NCBI GenBank assembly: GCA_014529385.2
Contig: CM043954.1
Span: forward strand, 7,071,806-7,131,805
Reading direction: 5' to 3'
Source: Adiantum capillus-veneris
Lineage: Eukaryota; Streptophyta; Polypodiopsida; Polypodiales; Pteridaceae
DNA: 60,000 nt
The notes beneath the pieces are model-generated. The model worked only from the letters and a program-made list of their open reading frames with translations. It was not told the DNA's origin and made no database searches. Position numbers and translations under genes: made by a program. This document shows, one piece after another, positions 57,184 to 60,000 of the stretch. Position 1 is the stretch's first letter; every line of letters begins with the position of its first letter.

Positions 57184-57466
57184 GTGTTTGCTGACATCCA
57201 TCATTCACTTGCTTCCCTCTCAACCTTCCTCCTTGACCTCTCCAATCTTAGGGAATGTATATAGCCTTATACTCATAAAAAAAAGATAAAAAAGTAAAAG
57301 AGCAAGAGCCATAACACAAAATCATAAAAACACATTATGCACAAGAACACGACCCTTGTAATATTTGCACTCTAACGATCATCTATTTGTGTGTACAAAT
57401 ATAGCTAGTACACTAGAGTCATCCACTCCTGCCTTGCATGAGAGGTACCCTCATTACTTTTCACAA
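57184..57466 (+). other. Non-coding stretch after the element B tail
   Basis: AT-rich with an A-rich run near 57280-57300. Possibly still element B; cannot be tested because A ends at the window edge. Confidence 0.4.
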
Positions 57467-57823
57467 ATGTTTCACATAGTCTTTCCGGTGCTTGCCTGTG
57501 AATGGGATTTGGTAGGTACGCTAGCATGTGAGAGGAATTTCGAAGAGTTAGAATGGTTGATACGTCTCTTGACCACCACTAATCCATACTTAGTAGAGAG
57601 TGTATCTCCCATTGCACAAGCCTATCCTTTTGACCAAGATGACTATAGGTGTCTAATGACCTTCTTAGTAAACATTGGTGCCTCTGATGATAAAGAAGAT
57701 TTACATGATTATACGGATGACACATATGGTCTCACGGATGATGACTTTGTTTTTCTCGACGACGAGGATAGGGGTTTAGCCTTAGGGTTTCCCCCCAATC
57801 TTTACAATATCCTATTCCCTTGA
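57467..57823 (+). CDS. Unrecognised acidic ORF downstream of element B
   Basis: 118 aa from the first ATG (57467), with the open frame extending upstream to 57365 without an ATG. It starts MFHIVFPVLACEWDLVG, then ERNFEELEWLIRLLT, and ends with a strongly acidic stretch (DDKEDLHDYTDDTYGLTDDD) and FPPNLYNILFP. No known domain recognised. A purine run (TTAGGGGGAG, 57829-57838) follows closely, like a polypurine tract. It could be an extra ORF of element B (Athila elements often carry one after pol) or chance coding. Confidence 0.35.
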   Translation: MFHIVFPVLACEWDLVGTLACERNFEELEWLIRLLTTTNPYLVESVSPIAQAYPFDQDDYRCLMTFLVNIGASDDKEDLHDYTDDTYGLTDDDFVFLDDEDRGLALGFPPNLYNILFP

Positions 57824-58934
57824 CTCTTTAGGGGGAGTGCAAATAATTAGGTTAGGGTTCCTTATGTTCTTTTGTTGTGTTCAATAAGTGTTGGTATCTT
57901 TTCCCACTGATGTGATGTGTCTCATAGAGTTATTCTTTGTGTTTCCTAGTGTGTACAGGAACGTGTTGCTATTGTTAGGATTTGGACCTTCATGGAATCT
58001 TTCACTCGTTCACACTTCAAATCAAGCACGACCATCAACACAAACAAGTGTTTCTTGTCCATTAGCATTGCTCCTTATCTTTTTGCATCCATGTTTGTCT
58101 GCTTTAATTGTGATTGGTAGCATAATATTCAACACATTTGCTTAGTATCAAATCTTAAATTCAATGTAATTTTTGTCATAATCACTTGTCTAGGTTTAAA
58201 AATCAAGCAGTTGATTAAGCTAGTTTGACCAAGCTAGGCGTTAGAGATCTTCTCTTAATACCATGGGGAATGCCTTCCTAATTATCAATGGTTACTTACG
58301 TTCTTAATCCGATTTAGGCAGCATTGTGTGAAATGTACTAGAGCTTTCTAGTGGGCTTAGTTCCTATTGACCTTTAACTTAAGTATTATAAAGGGAGTTT
58401 ACTAGTGTGATGAGCTTGGGGAGGGTAACAGTGTTATATGACCCCCCAAAGTTACAAAATTAAAATGCTGAAAACGAATAAACAAAAAATCAAAGTGCCA
58501 CAATGTAAAATCTTAAGCTGGAAGAGAAACCTCAGCTTGATTTGGTACTCCACTCACATGTATCGCCTATGGTACTAGAGCCCTAGAGGTTCCCAGTGTG
58601 GGCACTTTTTCTTGAAAAGCAAACAACCCAAGGCATACAAAATAAGCACGCACATCAAAATTGAATCATTGTGAAAAGACTTTGGGGGGTCAAAGAAAAG
58701 GTAATCAGTCAACGATGATTTCATGAGAAATTCCTTTTAACGTAGCTTAACTACAAGGTCTTCTAAGTATAGCCTCTAGTCAGTCCTCGGAAAGGAAATA
58801 CTTGGCTCTCGCGATTAAACAACTTAATTGACCAGAGAAAATTGAAAAACTTGCCCATGGTATTAATAATCGATCTTTAGTGCCTTTCGATCGTTAAATT
58901 AGCGACCTCATACTTGTTTAATTTTTTATCTTAC
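57824..58934. other. Unassigned segment
   Basis: AT-rich; no recognisable domain, LTR or TIR. A short ORF at 57888-58145 has hydrophobic stretches but looks random. No match to the element B LTR is seen here. Confidence 0.5.
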
Positions 58935-59237
58935 CTAAACTTGGGATCTTGAGTTTAATTTTAGCAGATCGATAATCCAGATTGACATGGCACTTAAAGG
59001 GGAGGCGCCCAGCTGGGCCTTGGGTAAAGCGAATCTTATGTGGGAATAGGCTAGGCTAGTCAAAGAAAAAAAAACATTCCCTAAGCTTCTCTTTCGGAGA
59101 TGAGACTCTCTCTCTTGTGGTGCGCACATGACACTGTTCAGCAGACCGTTCCGCTGAAAAGTGCAACGAGGCCGACCCTGGCCCGCGACGCCCCTAGCCT
59201 TTCTCAACGTCTGAGTGAACGGTCCCATCGTAATGAA
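58935..59237 (-). other. GC-rich segment, possibly organelle-derived
   Basis: On the minus strand an open frame of about 100 aa spans it (includes FQRNGLLNSVMCAPQERESH and SLGNVFFSLTSLAYSHIRFA), flanked by AT-rich TE debris. Composition and feel resemble plant mitochondrial sequence, but I cannot confirm this without a search. Confidence 0.3.
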
Positions 59238-59257
59238 CCCCCCCCCCCCCCCCCCCC
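59238..59257 (+). repeat. Poly-C tract (C20)
   Basis: Twenty consecutive C, directly before a terminal inverted repeat at 59258. Confidence 0.95.
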
Positions 59258-59753
59258 TCGTCACTAATTGACACTTCCATTTGGAGGTGGGATCAATGGC
59301 TCACGATCATCAGTTGATCGTGACCGTTGGATTTCCTACGGACTGCAAAAGATTCCCACTTTCTCCGATCCGAGACTTGAACCCACTACTCTCTCCCCCA
59401 CAGGATTGACTCTAACCACTAAGCTAATGCGCGCTCGTTGAAAGGTGTGTGTGGGATAAGCTTATAGATCACGGCGTCGCGGATAGGTTTACACCTAGTT
59501 CACACCTAGTTCACACCGAGTTCACACCAAATTTGGTGTGGTGTGCAGGCCCTCCCCAGTTCACACCTAGTTCACACCGAGTTCACGTCGAGTTCACACC
59601 AAATTTGGTGTGGTGAACATATCTCCGATCGGGTTCACGCTTAGTTCACACCTAGTTTAAATGTCGATCGAACGGTCCGGATTGCACCCGTCTCGCTACG
59701 CCTACTGTGGGCCATTGATCCCACCTCCCTGGGGAGGTGTCATTTAGTGACGA
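59258..59753. mobile_element. Short TIR element, unit 1
   Basis: About 496 bp. Left end TCGTCACTAATTGACAC...GGAGGTGGGATCAATGGCTC; the right end is its inverted counterpart (GCCATTGATCCCACCTCC...TAGTGACGA). Inside are a tRNA-like segment, tandem GTTCACACC(T/G)A units and two palindromes CACCAAATTTGGTG (at about 59523-59536 and 59597-59610). No protein coding capacity, so a non-autonomous, MITE-like unit. Confidence 0.75.
59366..59434 (-). pseudogene. tRNA-like segment in TIR unit 1
   Basis: Minus strand has TTAGCTTAGTGGTTAGAG (box A like, 59410-59426) and GGTTCAAGTCTC (box B like, 59372-59383), at tRNA-like spacing. The stems do not fold as a complete tRNA by eye, so it is a tRNA-derived relic or a SINE-type pol III promoter. 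Confidence 0.6.
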
Positions 59754-60000
59754 GTTACTAATTGACACCTCCATTTGGAGGTGGGATCGATGGCTCACGA
59801 TCACCGATTGATCGTGACCGTTGGATTGCCTACGGAATGCAAAAGATTTTCACTTTTTCGTATCCGAGACTTGAACCCACTACCCTCTCCCTCATGGGAT
59901 TGACTCTAACCACTAGGTTAACGCGTGCTCGTTGAAAGGTGTGTATGGGATAAGTTTATAGATCACGACGTCGCGGACAGATTTACACCTAGTTCACACC
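59751..60000. mobile_element. Short TIR element, unit 2 (runs off the window)
   Basis: Repeats unit 1 head-to-tail with an offset of 494 bp and about 95% identity by eye, sharing the end sequence GACGAGT. Continues beyond 60000. Confidence 0.75.
59866..59928 (-). pseudogene. tRNA-like segment in TIR unit 2
   Basis: Same arrangement as in unit 1: TAACCTAGTGGTTAGAG (59904-59920) and GGTTCAAGTCTC (59867-59878). Confidence 0.6.

Noticed and set aside
57184-60000. 3' LTR of element B in this stretch
   Set aside because: I looked for TGTTAACCCTC and the rest of the 5' LTR and saw no match.

Overview
The window looks like repeat-dense intergenic DNA from a land plant with a large genome, most likely a flowering plant. 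The evidence is plant-type retrotransposons with tRNA-Asp-like and TGGTATCAGAGC primer-binding sites, a CACTA transposon with GT-AG introns, a Tat-type dual RNase H element, and long (GA)n/(CA)n microsatellites. I found no convincing single-copy host gene, no rRNA and no CRISPR array. Nearly all long ORFs are pieces of transposable elements (TEs), most with frame breaks.

Layout, left to right. Element A (1-5368, minus) is an Athila-like Ty3/gypsy element that has lost reverse transcriptase (RT), RNase H and most of integrase. It sits in a decayed Ty1/copia pol (D, about 5400-7205, plus). Next come a gag zinc-knuckle relic and AT-rich DNA. Element C (9199-18270, minus) is a nearly complete Tat-lineage Ty3/gypsy element with two RNase H domains and near-identical LTRs. 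Element E (about 18970-25174, minus) has an LTR, a tRNA-Asp-like PBS, a very long 5' leader and a gag, but no pol. Its leader carries a tandem array whose units each hold a 24-bp palindrome. E interrupts a copia pol relic (F, 25175-26262, minus). A short LTR with a copia-type PBS lies at 27813-27993. A LINE (about 28890-32141, plus) is cut in its RT by element B.

Element B (32142 to at least 57183, plus) is the sister of A in inverted orientation and is the host of two nested insertions. A 7200-bp CACTA transposon (35601-42800) entered its gag with a 3-bp AAG target duplication; A preserves the empty site. A chromovirus G (45552-53893), with a chromodomain and an arginine/serine-rich Gag N-terminus, entered between protease and RT. 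B then continues with RT, RNase H, a deleted integrase, and an unusual C-terminal extension that carries a second retropepsin-like domain and a W(V/I)PK-repeat tail. Beyond 57183 lie an unrecognised acidic ORF, a GC-rich segment possibly of organellar origin, and a head-to-tail pair of about 494-bp terminal-inverted-repeat units with a tRNA-like pol III promoter relic in each.

Relative order of events. The LINE predates B, and B predates CACTA and G. Copia D predates A, and copia F predates E. C looks youngest, with LTRs differing by roughly 1-2% by eye against roughly 5% for G. The two most novel-looking signals are the palindrome array in the 5' leader of E (21499-23666) and the second protease-like domain downstream of integrase in B (about 55980-56330).
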